In this document: positions 7,105 to 14,292 of the stretch, piece by piece
How the letters are laid out: each line of letters starts with the position of its first letter
Position numbering within the stretch: the first letter of the stretch is position 1
Program-made: the position numbers and the translations under genes
The notes under the pieces: model-generated
Seen by the model: only the letters and a program-made list of their open reading frames with translations
Databases searched by the model: none
What the model was told of the DNA's origin: nothing
Source: CAYSZB01 sp964435475
Lineage (GTDB): Bacteria; Chloroflexota; Anaerolineae; Anaerolineales; Anaerolineaceae
Direction: 5' to 3'
Length of the DNA: 22,567 nucleotides
NCBI GenBank assembly: GCA_964435475.1
Contig: CAYSZB010000039.1
Span: 1-22,567 of the forward strand

Positions 7105-7518
7105 ATGACAATAACAGATCCAATTGCTGATATGCTTACCCGTATCCGCAATGTTGCAATGGCTCAACAAAGCCTTGTCAGTATGCCAAGCTCTACGTTG
7201 AAGGTAGAGGTCGCCCGCATTCTTCAAGAAGAAGGCTATCTTGAAAGCTACGAGCTGGTGGATGGCAAAGTAAACGGCCAGAAAACACTGCGCTTACGCT
7301 TGAAATATATTGGAGAACGCCGGCATCGTCGCCCGATAATCACCGGGTTACAACGGGTCAGCCGACCCGGTTGCCGAGTTTATACAACCAAAAAGGATAT
7401 TCCCTGGGTACTTTCCGGTATCGGGATCGCCATCCTCTCCACCCCCAAGGGTGTTATGACGGATCAACGTGCCAGGAAAATTGGCGTTGGCGGCGAAATC
7501 CTTTGCAAGGTTTGGTAG
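7105..7518 (+). CDS. rpsH: 30S ribosomal protein S8
   Basis: This 137-residue protein starts with TDPIADMLTRIRNV, the S8 signature, and ends with GIAILSTPKGVMTDQRARKIGVGGEILCKVW, the conserved rRNA-binding C-terminus. S8 binds helix 21 of 16S rRNA and in E. coli represses the spc operon at the rplE region. TGGAGG at 7090–7095 precedes the ATG. rplF follows after 11 bases. Confidence 0.97.
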   Translation: MTITDPIADMLTRIRNVAMAQQSLVSMPSSTLKVEVARILQEEGYLESYELVDGKVNGQKTLRLRLKYIGERRHRRPIITGLQRVSRPGCRVYTTKKDIPWVLSGIGIAILSTPKGVMTDQRARKIGVGGEILCKVW

Positions 7519-7529
7519 GAGGAAAGTCC

Positions 7530-8078
7530 GTGTCACGAATAGGACGTTTACCAATTGAAATACCCCAGGGTGTCGAAGTTAAGATCGAAAATACCCTGGT
7601 TCATGTCAAAGGCCCGAAGGGTGAGATGCAAGCTGATTTCTCTCCTGAGATGGGACTGAAGATCGAAAATGGCATCATGACCATTGAGCGACCTTCAGAT
7701 CAACCACGGCACCGTGCTTTGCATGGAACCACCCGCGCCTTGATCAGTAATATGATCCAGGGTGTGAGCAAAGGTTTTGTGAGGGTACTGGAAGTTGTAG
7801 GAGTCGGTTACCGGGCAGAGATGTCTGGAAATGACCTGGTCCTCAATGTCGGTTTCTCGCATCCTGTGAAGGTTTCTCCCCCTGAGGGGATCAGCTTTGA
7901 GGTTGATACCAAAACCAAGCAGGTCAAGGTGCAGGGCCATGACAAACAGCAGGTTGGCCAGGTAGCTGCTAACTTGCGCTTCATCCGCCCACCTGAGCCA
8001 TACAAAGGCGCAGGAATCAAGTATCTTGAGGAAACCGTTCGAAGAAAGGCCGGAAAAGCTGGCAAGACCGGCGCTTAA
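7530..8078 (+). CDS. rplF: 50S ribosomal protein L6
   Basis: The frame is open further upstream into rpsH, but the real start is the GTG at 7530. It has AGGAGGAAAG (7518–7525) just upstream and gives MSRIGRLPIEIPQGVEV, the L6 N-terminus. The product has 182 residues with the two L6 domains: VHVKGPKGEMQADF and GVSKGFVRVLEVVGVGYRAEM in the first, then VKVQGHDKQQVGQVAANLRFIRPPEPYKGAGIKYLEETVRRKAGK. L6 sits near the factor-binding site and sarcin–ricin loop. rplR follows after 12 bases. Confidence 0.97.
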   Translation: MSRIGRLPIEIPQGVEVKIENTLVHVKGPKGEMQADFSPEMGLKIENGIMTIERPSDQPRHRALHGTTRALISNMIQGVSKGFVRVLEVVGVGYRAEMSGNDLVLNVGFSHPVKVSPPEGISFEVDTKTKQVKVQGHDKQQVGQVAANLRFIRPPEPYKGAGIKYLEETVRRKAGKAGKTGA

Positions 8079-8090
8079 AGGTGAAATAAT

Positions 8091-8456
8091 ATGGCTAATA
8101 AATCTCGAAATGTAGCTCGTTTAAAACGACATGTACGTGTGCGCAAGAGTGTCTTTGGCACTCCAGAGCGACCCCGTATGAATGTGTATCGAAGTATCAG
8201 CGAAATCTATGTCCAGGTGATCGATGATCACAGTGGTACAACACTTTTATCGGCATCAAGCATCGATAAACAGATCAAGCCAAACATGTCGGGTTTAAAG
8301 AAGGTTGAGCAGGCACGTTTAGTTGGCGAAGAACTGGCAAAACGCGCTCTTGCCAAGGGCATCACCAAGGTTGTGATGGATCGCGGTGGTTTTTTCTACA
8401 CCGGTCGTGTCAAAGCCCTGGCTGAAGGCGCTCGTGCCGGCGGCTTGATTTTCTAA
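8091..8456 (+). CDS. rplR: 50S ribosomal protein L18
   Basis: This 121-residue protein has the bacterial L18 length and features: a basic N-terminus (RLKRHVRVRKSVFGTPERPRMNVYRS), the IYVQVIDDHSGTTLLSAS strand, and the C-terminal MDRGGFFYTGRVKALAEGAREGGLIF-like end (here GARAGGLIF). L18 binds 5S rRNA with L5. AGGTGAAA at 8079–8086 is the ribosome binding region. rpsE begins 21 bases after the stop. Confidence 0.97.
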   Translation: MANKSRNVARLKRHVRVRKSVFGTPERPRMNVYRSISEIYVQVIDDHSGTTLLSASSIDKQIKPNMSGLKKVEQARLVGEELAKRALAKGITKVVMDRGGFFYTGRVKALAEGARAGGLIF

Positions 8457-8477
8457 TTGATGGTTAACGGAGTAAAT

Positions 8478-9002
8478 ATGGATGATTATCAAGCATTAGA
8501 ACAACAATATGATGAGCGTGTAATTGATATTGCCCGTGTTGCCAAGGTCGTCAAGGGTGGTCGCAGGTTTTCGTTTCGCGTAACCCTGGTGATCGGTGAC
8601 AACAATGGTAATGTTGGGCTCGGCATGGGCAAAGCAAATGCAGTGCCCGATGCGATGCGCAAAGCAACCGAACGTGCTCAGAAGAACATGCGCAAGATCG
8701 AACTGCTGGGGACAACCATTGCCCATGAGGTGATCGGAAGTCAAAGTGGCGCGCGGGTTCTCTTGAAACCAGCTTCACCGGGTACCGGTGTTATTGCGGC
8801 TGGTGGCGTGCGTGCAGTTTGTGAAGCAGCTGGAATTAAGGACATCCTGACCAAATCGCTTGGCAGTGATAATATGTTGAACATTGTCCAGGCGACATTC
8901 GATGCCCTGGCGCAGTTGCGGTCACCCGAAACTGTTGCCCATGAACGTGGTAAAGACGTAAGGGATGTTACACCCTTCTGGGAGCGCAAGAAAAATGGCT
9001 AA
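8478..9002 (+). CDS. rpsE: 30S ribosomal protein S5
   Basis: The ATG at 8478 is chosen because GGAG (8469–8472) lies 5 bases upstream. An in-frame TTG at 8457 would add 7 residues but lacks such support. The 174-residue product has the S5 double-stranded RNA-binding N-domain (VAKVVKGGRRFSFRVTLVIGDNNGNVGLGMGKANAVPDAMRKA) and the C-domain with GVIAAGGVRAVCEAAGIKDI and SLGSDNMLNIVQATFDAL. S5 is involved in decoding fidelity and in the mRNA helicase activity at the entry channel. The last 8 bases overlap rpmD. Confidence 0.97.
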   Translation: MDDYQALEQQYDERVIDIARVAKVVKGGRRFSFRVTLVIGDNNGNVGLGMGKANAVPDAMRKATERAQKNMRKIELLGTTIAHEVIGSQSGARVLLKPASPGTGVIAAGGVRAVCEAAGIKDILTKSLGSDNMLNIVQATFDALAQLRSPETVAHERGKDVRDVTPFWERKKNG

Positions 9003-9198
9003 GAAAATTGAAACTGCTAAACTTATCCATGTTACCCTGAAGAAAAGTGCAATTGGGTACCCGGTACGTCAGAAACGTACTTTAGACGCCTTGGGATTGC
9101 GTGATATTAACCAGACGATCTCAATTGTGGATAATCCTGCCGTACGCGGAATGCTTACCAAGGTGATCCACCTGGTAGAAATTAAACCAGAAGCTTAG
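8995..9198 (+). CDS. rpmD: 50S ribosomal protein L30
   Basis: The start is the ATG at 8995, inside the last codons of rpsE, with GGAG at 8981–8984. The frame is open further upstream, but the L30 family begins here. The 67-residue product has the L30 pattern: IHVTLKKSAIGYPVRQKRTLDALGLRDINQTISIVDNPAVRGMLTKVIHLVEI. L30 binds 23S rRNA near helix 38. The 8-base overlap with rpsE suggests coupled translation. Confidence 0.95.
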   Translation: MAKKIETAKLIHVTLKKSAIGYPVRQKRTLDALGLRDINQTISIVDNPAVRGMLTKVIHLVEIKPEA

Positions 9199-9206
9199 GA
9201 GTTATG

Positions 9207-9662
9207 ATGCAATTACATGATTTGAAACCCAATGAGGGTTCCAAGAAAAATCGAAAACGTGTCGGCCGTGGGCACTCCACAGGTAATGGCAAAACTGCAG
9301 GTCGTGGTACCAAGGGCCAGAATTCCCGAAGTGGTGGTGGCGTTCGACCTTACCACCAGGGTGGCAACCTGCCTTTCTACCGAAAGTTACCATTCCTGCG
9401 CGGCGAAGGTTTTACCCCGATCAACCGCGTCGAGTACACGACGATCAACCTGGATAAACTTGCCATTTTTAAAGCCGATGATGAGGTCACACCTGAGAGC
9501 CTTGTCGCTGCGAAAGTTATCCGTAACGCCAAAAAACCAGTAAAGATCCTTGGCGAGGGAGAAATCAAGGTTCCGCTCAAGCTGCATGTGCATAAGGTAA
9601 CTGAAAGCGCAAAAGCAAAGATCGAAAAAGCGGGTGGAAGCATTGAACTGTTGGCTTTATAA
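9207..9662 (+). CDS. rplO: 50S ribosomal protein L15
   Basis: Two adjacent ATGs (9204 and 9207) are possible. AGGAG at 9197–9201 is only 2 bases from the first but 5 from the second, and the family starts M-x-L-H-D/E-L-K-P, so 9207 is preferred. The 151-residue product has the glycine/arginine-rich N-terminal extension (KKNRKRVGRGHSTGNGKTAGRGTKGQ) that threads into 23S rRNA, and a C-domain ending AKIEKAGGSIELL. L15 is a late assembly protein. secY follows after 19 bases. Confidence 0.96.
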   Translation: MQLHDLKPNEGSKKNRKRVGRGHSTGNGKTAGRGTKGQNSRSGGGVRPYHQGGNLPFYRKLPFLRGEGFTPINRVEYTTINLDKLAIFKADDEVTPESLVAAKVIRNAKKPVKILGEGEIKVPLKLHVHKVTESAKAKIEKAGGSIELLAL

Positions 9663-9681
9663 CTGATAAGGAGACCTGAAA

Positions 9682-11019
9682 ATGAAGCGGTCCGCTTGGC
9701 GCTATTTATGGAAATCTGAAGATATCAGAAGGAAGTTGTTGATCACTTTGTTGATCCTGACAATTTATCGCCTGGCATCAAATATTCCTGTTCCAGGGAT
9801 AGACCGGGAGGTTGTTGCTGGATTAACAACTGCAACCGGGGCTACTGGTAGCTTGATCAGCTTGCTGGATCTGCTTTCTGGTGGGGCGGTATCGCAATTC
9901 TCGATCCTGGCGATGGGTGTTTACCCATATATTACTGCCCAAATTATTCTGCAGCTGTTACAGCCTATCATCCCGGCCTTAGAGCGTAAGATGAAAGAGG
10001 ATCCACGAGAAGGCCGCATTTTCATGGAAAAATGGACTGTGATCCTGACCGTGCCCATGGCAGCCCTGTCTGCAATCGGCCAGATCAATATCTTCAACAA
10101 CTACCTGCAAGGCAGTGTGATCCAGAACTTTGGTTTTACCGGATCCAGTTTATTGCCCACAATCGCAACCATTTTCTCGATGATCGCCGGTACGATGCTT
10201 GGTGTCTGGCTGGGCCAGTTGATCTCTGAATATGGCATTCGCAACCAGGGTCTCTCGTTGATCATTTTTGCTGGTATTGTTTCGCGTATTCCCTCCAGCA
10301 TCAATGCGATGCTGCAGGATGAAAAATACTGGTGGTTGATCTTCATAGTACTGGCGACTTTGGTTTTGACGATTTTCGCAATTGTCATCGTGACCCAGGG
10401 AAGGCGCAACGTGCCGGTTATGTTCCCTGGACGTCGGGTAGGTAACCGCATGTCCATGCCTGTGAGGAGCAATATTCCTTTGATGGTCAATATGGCGGGT
10501 ATGATCCCGATGATCTTTGCCCAGTCATTCCTGACATTCCCGGCCATCCTGGCAAGTTTCTTCCTGAATGCCAAGGCGACCTGGTTGTCAAATTTCGCCA
10601 CCAAGGTGACCGAACTATTTAGCGGTGACTCAACCTGGTACCCGATCATCTTCTTCCTGCTGGTCGTTGGTTTTACTTTCTTCTATACCGATGTATTATT
10701 CGCCCAGCAAAATTACGGTGAAAACCTGAAGAAACAGGGTGCCCAGATCCCCGGTATTGCTCGCGGCAACCCAACCCAAAAGTACTTGACCAAGGTGCAG
10801 CGACGCATTACATTGCCCGGCGCACTTTTCCTGGGTTTGATTGCAGTGATCCCTTACATCTTTACTGCCTTCCTGCCAAAAGAATCATCTTCGACAGCAG
10901 GTATTTTCCTCGTGTCGGCAGCAGGCCTGTTGATCATGGTGGGTACCATCCGTGATACATTCCAGATCATTGAAACCGAGCTGAAGTTGCATGGTTATGA
11001 TGATCATTTGATCAGTTAG
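9682..11019 (+). CDS. secY: Protein translocase subunit SecY
   Basis: This 445-residue polytopic membrane protein is the channel subunit of the Sec translocon. Recognisable features are the N-terminal RRKLLITLLILTIYRLASNIPVPGID (TM1), the plug region LLDLLSGGAVSQFSILAMGVYPYITAQIILQLL, the cytosolic VTQGRRNVPV loop (C4), the TM7/8 region, and the C5 region VFYTDVLF-like FFYTDVLFAQQNYGENLKKQGAQIPGIARG. About ten hydrophobic segments fit the family. The position after rplO is canonical. GGAGA (9670–9674) precedes the ATG. Confidence 0.98.
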   Translation: MKRSAWRYLWKSEDIRRKLLITLLILTIYRLASNIPVPGIDREVVAGLTTATGATGSLISLLDLLSGGAVSQFSILAMGVYPYITAQIILQLLQPIIPALERKMKEDPREGRIFMEKWTVILTVPMAALSAIGQINIFNNYLQGSVIQNFGFTGSSLLPTIATIFSMIAGTMLGVWLGQLISEYGIRNQGLSLIIFAGIVSRIPSSINAMLQDEKYWWLIFIVLATLVLTIFAIVIVTQGRRNVPVMFPGRRVGNRMSMPVRSNIPLMVNMAGMIPMIFAQSFLTFPAILASFFLNAKATWLSNFATKVTELFSGDSTWYPIIFFLLVVGFTFFYTDVLFAQQNYGENLKKQGAQIPGIARGNPTQKYLTKVQRRITLPGALFLGLIAVIPYIFTAFLPKESSSTAGIFLVSAAGLLIMVGTIRDTFQIIETELKLHGYDDHLIS

Positions 11020-11029
11020 TGGGTAGAAG

Positions 11030-11692
11030 ATGGAAAAAAGACCGACCTATATTGTTCTACTTGGTCCACCTGGTGCCGGAAAAGGCACCCAGGCGAAGAT
11101 GCTTGCTGAAAAATTAGGTCTGGTCCATGTATCAAGCGGTGATCTTTTCCGCGAGAACCTTACGAACCAGACTGAATTAGGCAAACTGGCTAATAAATAC
11201 ATGAGCAAGGGTGAGTTGGTTCCCGATGGTGTGACCATTGCGATGGTAAAAGAGCGTCTATCACGGGAAGACTGCGTAAAGGGTGCGGTATTGGATGGTT
11301 TTCCACGCACACCTGCCCAGGCTGAGTCAATGAACGGCATACTGAGGGCGATGGGTGGCAGTGTAAACCTGGTACCTTACGTCAGCGCGCCAGCCGAAGT
11401 GCTGGTGGAACGTTTGGGTGGACGCTGGATGAGCCGTTCAGGCAGGGTTTACCATGCGATCAACAACCCGCCCAAAGTGAAGTGGTTCGATGATGTAGAT
11501 GGATCTGCACTGTATCAACGGGAAGATGACAAAGAAGAGACCGTGCGGCGGCGCATCGAGGTTTACACACAGCAAACCTCACCATTAATTGAATATTATC
11601 GGAATCTCAACCTGCTGGTTGAGATCGATGGAACCCAGGAAATTGACGTTGTCAACAAAGCCATCCTGGATGCTGTTGAAAAGGCTTCCTGA
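11030..11692 (+). CDS. adk: Adenylate kinase
   Basis: This 220-residue long-form adenylate kinase interconverts ATP + AMP and 2 ADP. It has the P-loop GPPGAGKGTQ (residues 12–21), the AMP-binding DLFRENL and DGFPRTPAQAE motifs, and the catalytic arginine-rich DDKEETVRRRIEVY region. The LID (about residues 127–170) lacks the CxxC…CxxC zinc ligands seen in many Gram-positive enzymes and has the SRSGRVYH…DDVDGSAL form instead, so it is of the non-zinc type. The gene lies between secY and map, as in many bacteria. Confidence 0.97.
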   Translation: MEKRPTYIVLLGPPGAGKGTQAKMLAEKLGLVHVSSGDLFRENLTNQTELGKLANKYMSKGELVPDGVTIAMVKERLSREDCVKGAVLDGFPRTPAQAESMNGILRAMGGSVNLVPYVSAPAEVLVERLGGRWMSRSGRVYHAINNPPKVKWFDDVDGSALYQREDDKEETVRRRIEVYTQQTSPLIEYYRNLNLLVEIDGTQEIDVVNKAILDAVEKAS

Positions 11693-11694
11693 GT

Positions 11695-12471
11695 GTGAGC
11701 TACAACTGGGAACGCAACATTAACATAAAAACAGAAGAAGAGTTGGTCTTGATGCGGGAAGCAGGCAGGATCAACCGAGAAGCGCTCGAGGCTGTGCGGC
11801 TGACTATTGCGCCGGGAGTCACCACTGGTGAACTAAACGAGGTTGCAGAAAGCGTGCTGCGCAAGTATGATGCGTATTCGCCCTTTAAAAATTACCCGGG
11901 ACCATATCCCTACCCGGCCAGCATCTGTACAAGCGTCAATGAAGAATTGGTGCATGGCATACCCGGTAAACGCAAGCTCGTCGAAGGTGATATCATCTCG
12001 ATCGACTGTGGAACTGTTTATAACGGTTTTGTTGGCGATGCAGCGTTCACTATGGGTGTCGGAGAGATCAGCCCAAAAGCAAGACGGCTTTTGGCAGTGA
12101 CCAGCCAGGCGCTGGAGATCGCAATCTCGAAGATGGTGGCGGGCAATCACACCGGAGACATCGGTGCAGCAGTGCAGCAATATGTGGAAGCAGAAGGGCT
12201 GCACATAACAAAGCTGTATACCGGTCATGGTGTGGGGCGCCAGATGCATGAGGGACCACAAGTGCCCAATTACGGCAGACCCGGCAGCGGGTACCTGTTG
12301 CGGGAAGGAATGACCATAGCCCTTGAGCCGATGGTGTTGATTGGTACGGAATACACACGGGTCAAAAAAGATGGTTGGACAGTGGTGTCCAAGGACGGTT
12401 CGCTGACAGCTCACTTTGAGCATTCAGTGGCGGTAACTCAAAATGGACCACTGATCCTGACTGCAGTCTGA
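11695..12471 (+). CDS. map: Methionine aminopeptidase, type I
   Basis: This 258-residue enzyme removes the initiator methionine from new proteins. All five metal ligands are visible, D104 (ISIDCG), D115 (VGDAAFT), H178 (TGHGVGRQMHE), E211 (ALEPM) and E242 (HFEHS), with the substrate-positioning H87 (LVHGIPG). The start is a GTG at 11695, 2 bases after the adk stop. There is no strong Shine–Dalgarno, so coupling to adk is likely. The internal Met20 would remove the conserved KTEEEL segment and is less likely. No infA follows, although it commonly does in this gene order. Confidence 0.97.
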   Translation: MSYNWERNINIKTEEELVLMREAGRINREALEAVRLTIAPGVTTGELNEVAESVLRKYDAYSPFKNYPGPYPYPASICTSVNEELVHGIPGKRKLVEGDIISIDCGTVYNGFVGDAAFTMGVGEISPKARRLLAVTSQALEIAISKMVAGNHTGDIGAAVQQYVEAEGLHITKLYTGHGVGRQMHEGPQVPNYGRPGSGYLLREGMTIALEPMVLIGTEYTRVKKDGWTVVSKDGSLTAHFEHSVAVTQNGPLILTAV

Positions 12472-12490
12472 AATTGGTTGAAATTAGGAC

Positions 12491-12519
12491 TGGACGAAAT
12501 TGGAAAGGTCATATATAAT
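12491..12519 (+). promoter_or_regulatory. Promoter for rpmJ–rpsM–rpsK–rpsD–rpoA–rplQ
   Basis: TGGACG (12491–12496) and a perfect TATAAT (12514–12519) are separated by 17 bases, in the 85-base gap between map and rpmJ. The −35 matches the sigma-70 consensus at 4 of 6 positions. Transcription would begin near 12526, about 30 nt before rpmJ. This is the best promoter in the ribosomal block by eye. A dyad ATTGCA…TGCAAT (12518–12523/12531–12536, 7-base spacer) overlaps the −10 end and start site and could be an operator or a small 5' hairpin. Confidence 0.65.
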
Positions 12520-12556
12520 TGCAACTTTGCTGCAATGATTAACAAGGAGTAAGAAA

Positions 12557-12670
12557 ATGAAAGTAACAGCATCGATCAAGAAACGCTGTGCGAAATGTAA
12601 AATAGTAAAACGAGATGGTCGTCTATACGTGATTTGCGAAAATCCGCGACATAAACAACGACAAGGATAA
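12557..12670 (+). CDS. rpmJ: 50S ribosomal protein L36
   Basis: This is a 37-codon gene. The translation starts MKVTASIKKRCAKCKIVKR and ends NPRHKQRQG. The four zinc ligands C11, C14, C27 and H32 are all present, so this is the zinc-binding form. L36 organises 23S rRNA near helix 89 and the factor-binding region. AAGGAG at 12544–12549 precedes the ATG. The S10–alpha order map–rpmJ–rpsM is preserved but infA is missing. Confidence 0.97.
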   Translation: MKVTASIKKRCAKCKIVKRDGRLYVICENPRHKQRQG

Positions 12671-12680
12671 GGACTGATAT

Positions 12681-13070
12681 ATGGCACGTATTGAAGGTGT
12701 TGACCTGCCGCGCAACAAGCGGGTCGAAATTGGTTTACAGTATATTTTTGGAATTGGTCACAAGCGGGCACTTGATATTTTAAGTGCGACCGGTGTCAAT
12801 CCCGACATCCGTGTTAAAGACCTGACCGAGCAGGATGCTTCAAAGCTCCGCGAGTACATTGCAGGTAGTTACAAAGTGGAAGGCGATCTGCGCCGGGAAG
12901 TCCAGATGAACATCAAACGCCTGGTCGAGATCGGCTGCTACCGTGGAATGCGGCATCGCCGGAATTTACCCGCACGGGGACAGCGTACGCGCACCAATGC
13001 CCGCACGCGAAAAGGCCCCAAGAAGACAGTTGCCGGGCGTGGACGACGCCGTGGAGCAACCAAGAAATAA
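12681..13070 (+). CDS. rpsM: 30S ribosomal protein S13
   Basis: This 129-residue protein starts MARIEGVDLPRNKRVEIGLQYIFGIG, the S13 signature, and has the helix-two-turn-helix region and the C-terminal RHRRNLPARGQRTRTNARTRKGPKKTVAG tail that reaches the P-site tRNA. S13 forms head bridges to the 50S subunit. It starts 10 bases after rpmJ and is followed by a 103-base gap with a stable hairpin before rpsK, longer than usual. Confidence 0.97.
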   Translation: MARIEGVDLPRNKRVEIGLQYIFGIGHKRALDILSATGVNPDIRVKDLTEQDASKLREYIAGSYKVEGDLRREVQMNIKRLVEIGCYRGMRHRRNLPARGQRTRTNARTRKGPKKTVAGRGRRRGATKK

Positions 13071-13087
13071 ATTGACAGGCTAGATCT

Positions 13088-13123
13088 GCAGTTGGAGCGG
13101 GGTCCTTTCTCCCCAGCGGCTGC
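13088..13123 (+). other. GC-rich hairpin between rpsM and rpsK
   Basis: GCAGTTG (13088–13094) pairs with CGGCTGC (13117–13123), with two G·U pairs. After a small internal loop (GAGC/AG), GGGG (13099–13102) pairs with CCCC (13111–13114), closing an 8-base pyrimidine-rich loop. No U-run follows, so it is not a standard terminator. It lies 35 bases before the leader repeat that precedes rpsK and may be an attenuation, processing or protein-binding site. Confidence 0.5.
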
Positions 13124-13157
13124 TCTTGATGTGGATCGCCTGAAGATCATTGAGATT

Positions 13158-13171
13158 AGTGAGGTAGTAGA
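13158..13171 (+). repeat. 14-nt leader shared by rplP and rpsK (copy 2)
   Basis: AGTGAGGTAGTAGA is identical to 4524–4537. Both copies end 2 bases before their ATG and lie downstream of a hairpin. See the rplP copy for the other instance. Confidence 0.6.
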
Positions 13172-13173
13172 CT

Positions 13174-13578
13174 ATGGCTAAACAAGCACGTACGACACGA
13201 CGGGCAACAACTTCCCGTAAAGTCAAGCGTCAAATAACCAGCGGGCAGGTGCATGTGTATGCATCTTTCAACAACACCATTATCACTGTGACTGATCTGC
13301 AGGGTAATACAGTGTGTTGGGGAAGTTCTGGCTCAGCCGGCTTCAAAGGCTCTCGCAAGAGCACACCCTTTGCTGCCCGATTGGCTGCAGAGCAAACGAT
13401 GAAGGTTGCACAGTCCATGGGCATCCAGGAAGTTGAACTATTTATTAAAGGCCCTGGTCCAGGACGCGAATCTGCAATCCGTGCTGTTCAATCGATGGGC
13501 ATCAAGGTTCGATTGATCTCAGACATCACCCCGGTACCGCATAACGGTTGCCGGCCACCCAAGAGACGCCGCGTTTAG
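13174..13578 (+). CDS. rpsK: 30S ribosomal protein S11
   Basis: This 134-residue protein has the S11 core: GQVHVYASFNNTIITVTDLQGN, WGSSGSAGFKGSRKSTPFAAR, VELFIKGPGPGRESAIRA and the C-terminal ITPVPHNGCRPPKRRRV, which binds in the 30S platform next to the mRNA exit. The N-terminus is a basic tail (TTRRATTSRKVKRQ). It is preceded by a 103-base gap and followed 29 bases later by rpsD. Confidence 0.98.
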   Translation: MAKQARTTRRATTSRKVKRQITSGQVHVYASFNNTIITVTDLQGNTVCWGSSGSAGFKGSRKSTPFAARLAAEQTMKVAQSMGIQEVELFIKGPGPGRESAIRAVQSMGIKVRLISDITPVPHNGCRPPKRRRV

Positions 13579-13607
13579 TTCGACGTAATTATTTAGAAAG
13601 GAAATCA

Positions 13608-14246
13608 ATGGCAAGATATACCGATGCGGTTTGTAAATTATGCCGTCGCGAAGGCGAAAAGCTCTTCTTGAAAGGCGAAAGGTGCACAACACCTAAATGC
13701 GCTTTTGAGAAGCGTGCTTATGCACCCGGTATGCATGGTAAATTTGGCAGCTCGCGGCCAGGCCGGGAATCAGACTATTCCCGCCAGTTGCGTGCAAAAC
13801 AAAAAGCACGACGGGTTTATGGCATTTTAGAGCGTCAATTCAGACGTTACTTCAGTTTAGCTCAGCGTCGCCGTGGTCTGACAGGTATCAACCTTTTACA
13901 GATCCTGGAGACCAGGCTGGACAATATTGTTTATCGACTTGGCTTTGCAAGCAGCCGTTCACAGGCACACATTCTTGTGTCCCACGGCCACTTCCTGGTC
14001 AATGGCAACAAGACAGACATCCCATCTTTGATCATCAAAATCAATGATGTCATTACAGTTTCGGACAAATCCAAGGAAACAACTTATTTCAAGGGCTTGC
14101 GTGAAGAAGCTGAAGGTCGCCTTGCCCCATTATGGCTGGAGCGTGACCTGACCAACTTATCTGGCAGGGTTCTGCGATTGCCTGAACGTGCGGAAATCGA
14201 TGGTAATCTGAACGAGCAGTTGATCGTTGAGTATTATTCTCGGTAA
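13608..14246 (+). CDS. rpsD: 30S ribosomal protein S4, zinc-binding form
   Basis: The frame opens upstream within rpsK, but the start is the ATG at 13608, with AAAGGAAA (13597–13604) upstream. It gives a 212-residue S4 beginning MARYTDAVCKLCRREGEKLFLKGERC. The four cysteines C9, C12, C26 and C31 form the N-terminal zinc site of C+ S4 proteins. The S4 RNA-binding domain follows (ETRLDNIVYRLGFASSRSQAHILVSHGHFLVNG). S4 is a primary 16S-binding protein and in E. coli represses the alpha operon. Confidence 0.97.
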   Translation: MARYTDAVCKLCRREGEKLFLKGERCTTPKCAFEKRAYAPGMHGKFGSSRPGRESDYSRQLRAKQKARRVYGILERQFRRYFSLAQRRRGLTGINLLQILETRLDNIVYRLGFASSRSQAHILVSHGHFLVNGNKTDIPSLIIKINDVITVSDKSKETTYFKGLREEAEGRLAPLWLERDLTNLSGRVLRLPERAEIDGNLNEQLIVEYYSR

Positions 14247-14259
14247 ATCAAACTTAGTT

Positions 14260-14279
14260 TGGTGCAGTTAAATGCACCA
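14260..14279 (+). other. Hairpin between rpsD and rpoA
   Basis: TGGTGCA (14260–14266) and TGCACCA (14273–14279) form a perfect 7-bp stem around the loop GTTAAA. It ends 2 bases before the AAGGGG ribosome binding site of rpoA (14282–14287), so folding could limit access to that site. There is no T-run, so it is not a terminator. Confidence 0.5.
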
Positions 14280-14292
14280 GTAAGGGGTAACC

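Noticed and set aside
7371..7529. Upstream extension of the rplF frame into rpsH
   Set aside because: It overlaps the end of rpsH, and the GTG at 7530 has a strong AGGAGGAAAG site and gives the standard L6 N-terminus.
13072..13100. Perfect TTGACA at 13072–13077 as a promoter −35
   Set aside because: No acceptable −10 occurs 15–19 bases downstream; that position is GC-rich (GAGCGG) and lies in the hairpin.
13548..13607. Upstream extension of the rpsD frame into rpsK
   Set aside because: The ATG at 13608 has AAAGGAAA upstream and matches the S4 family start exactly.
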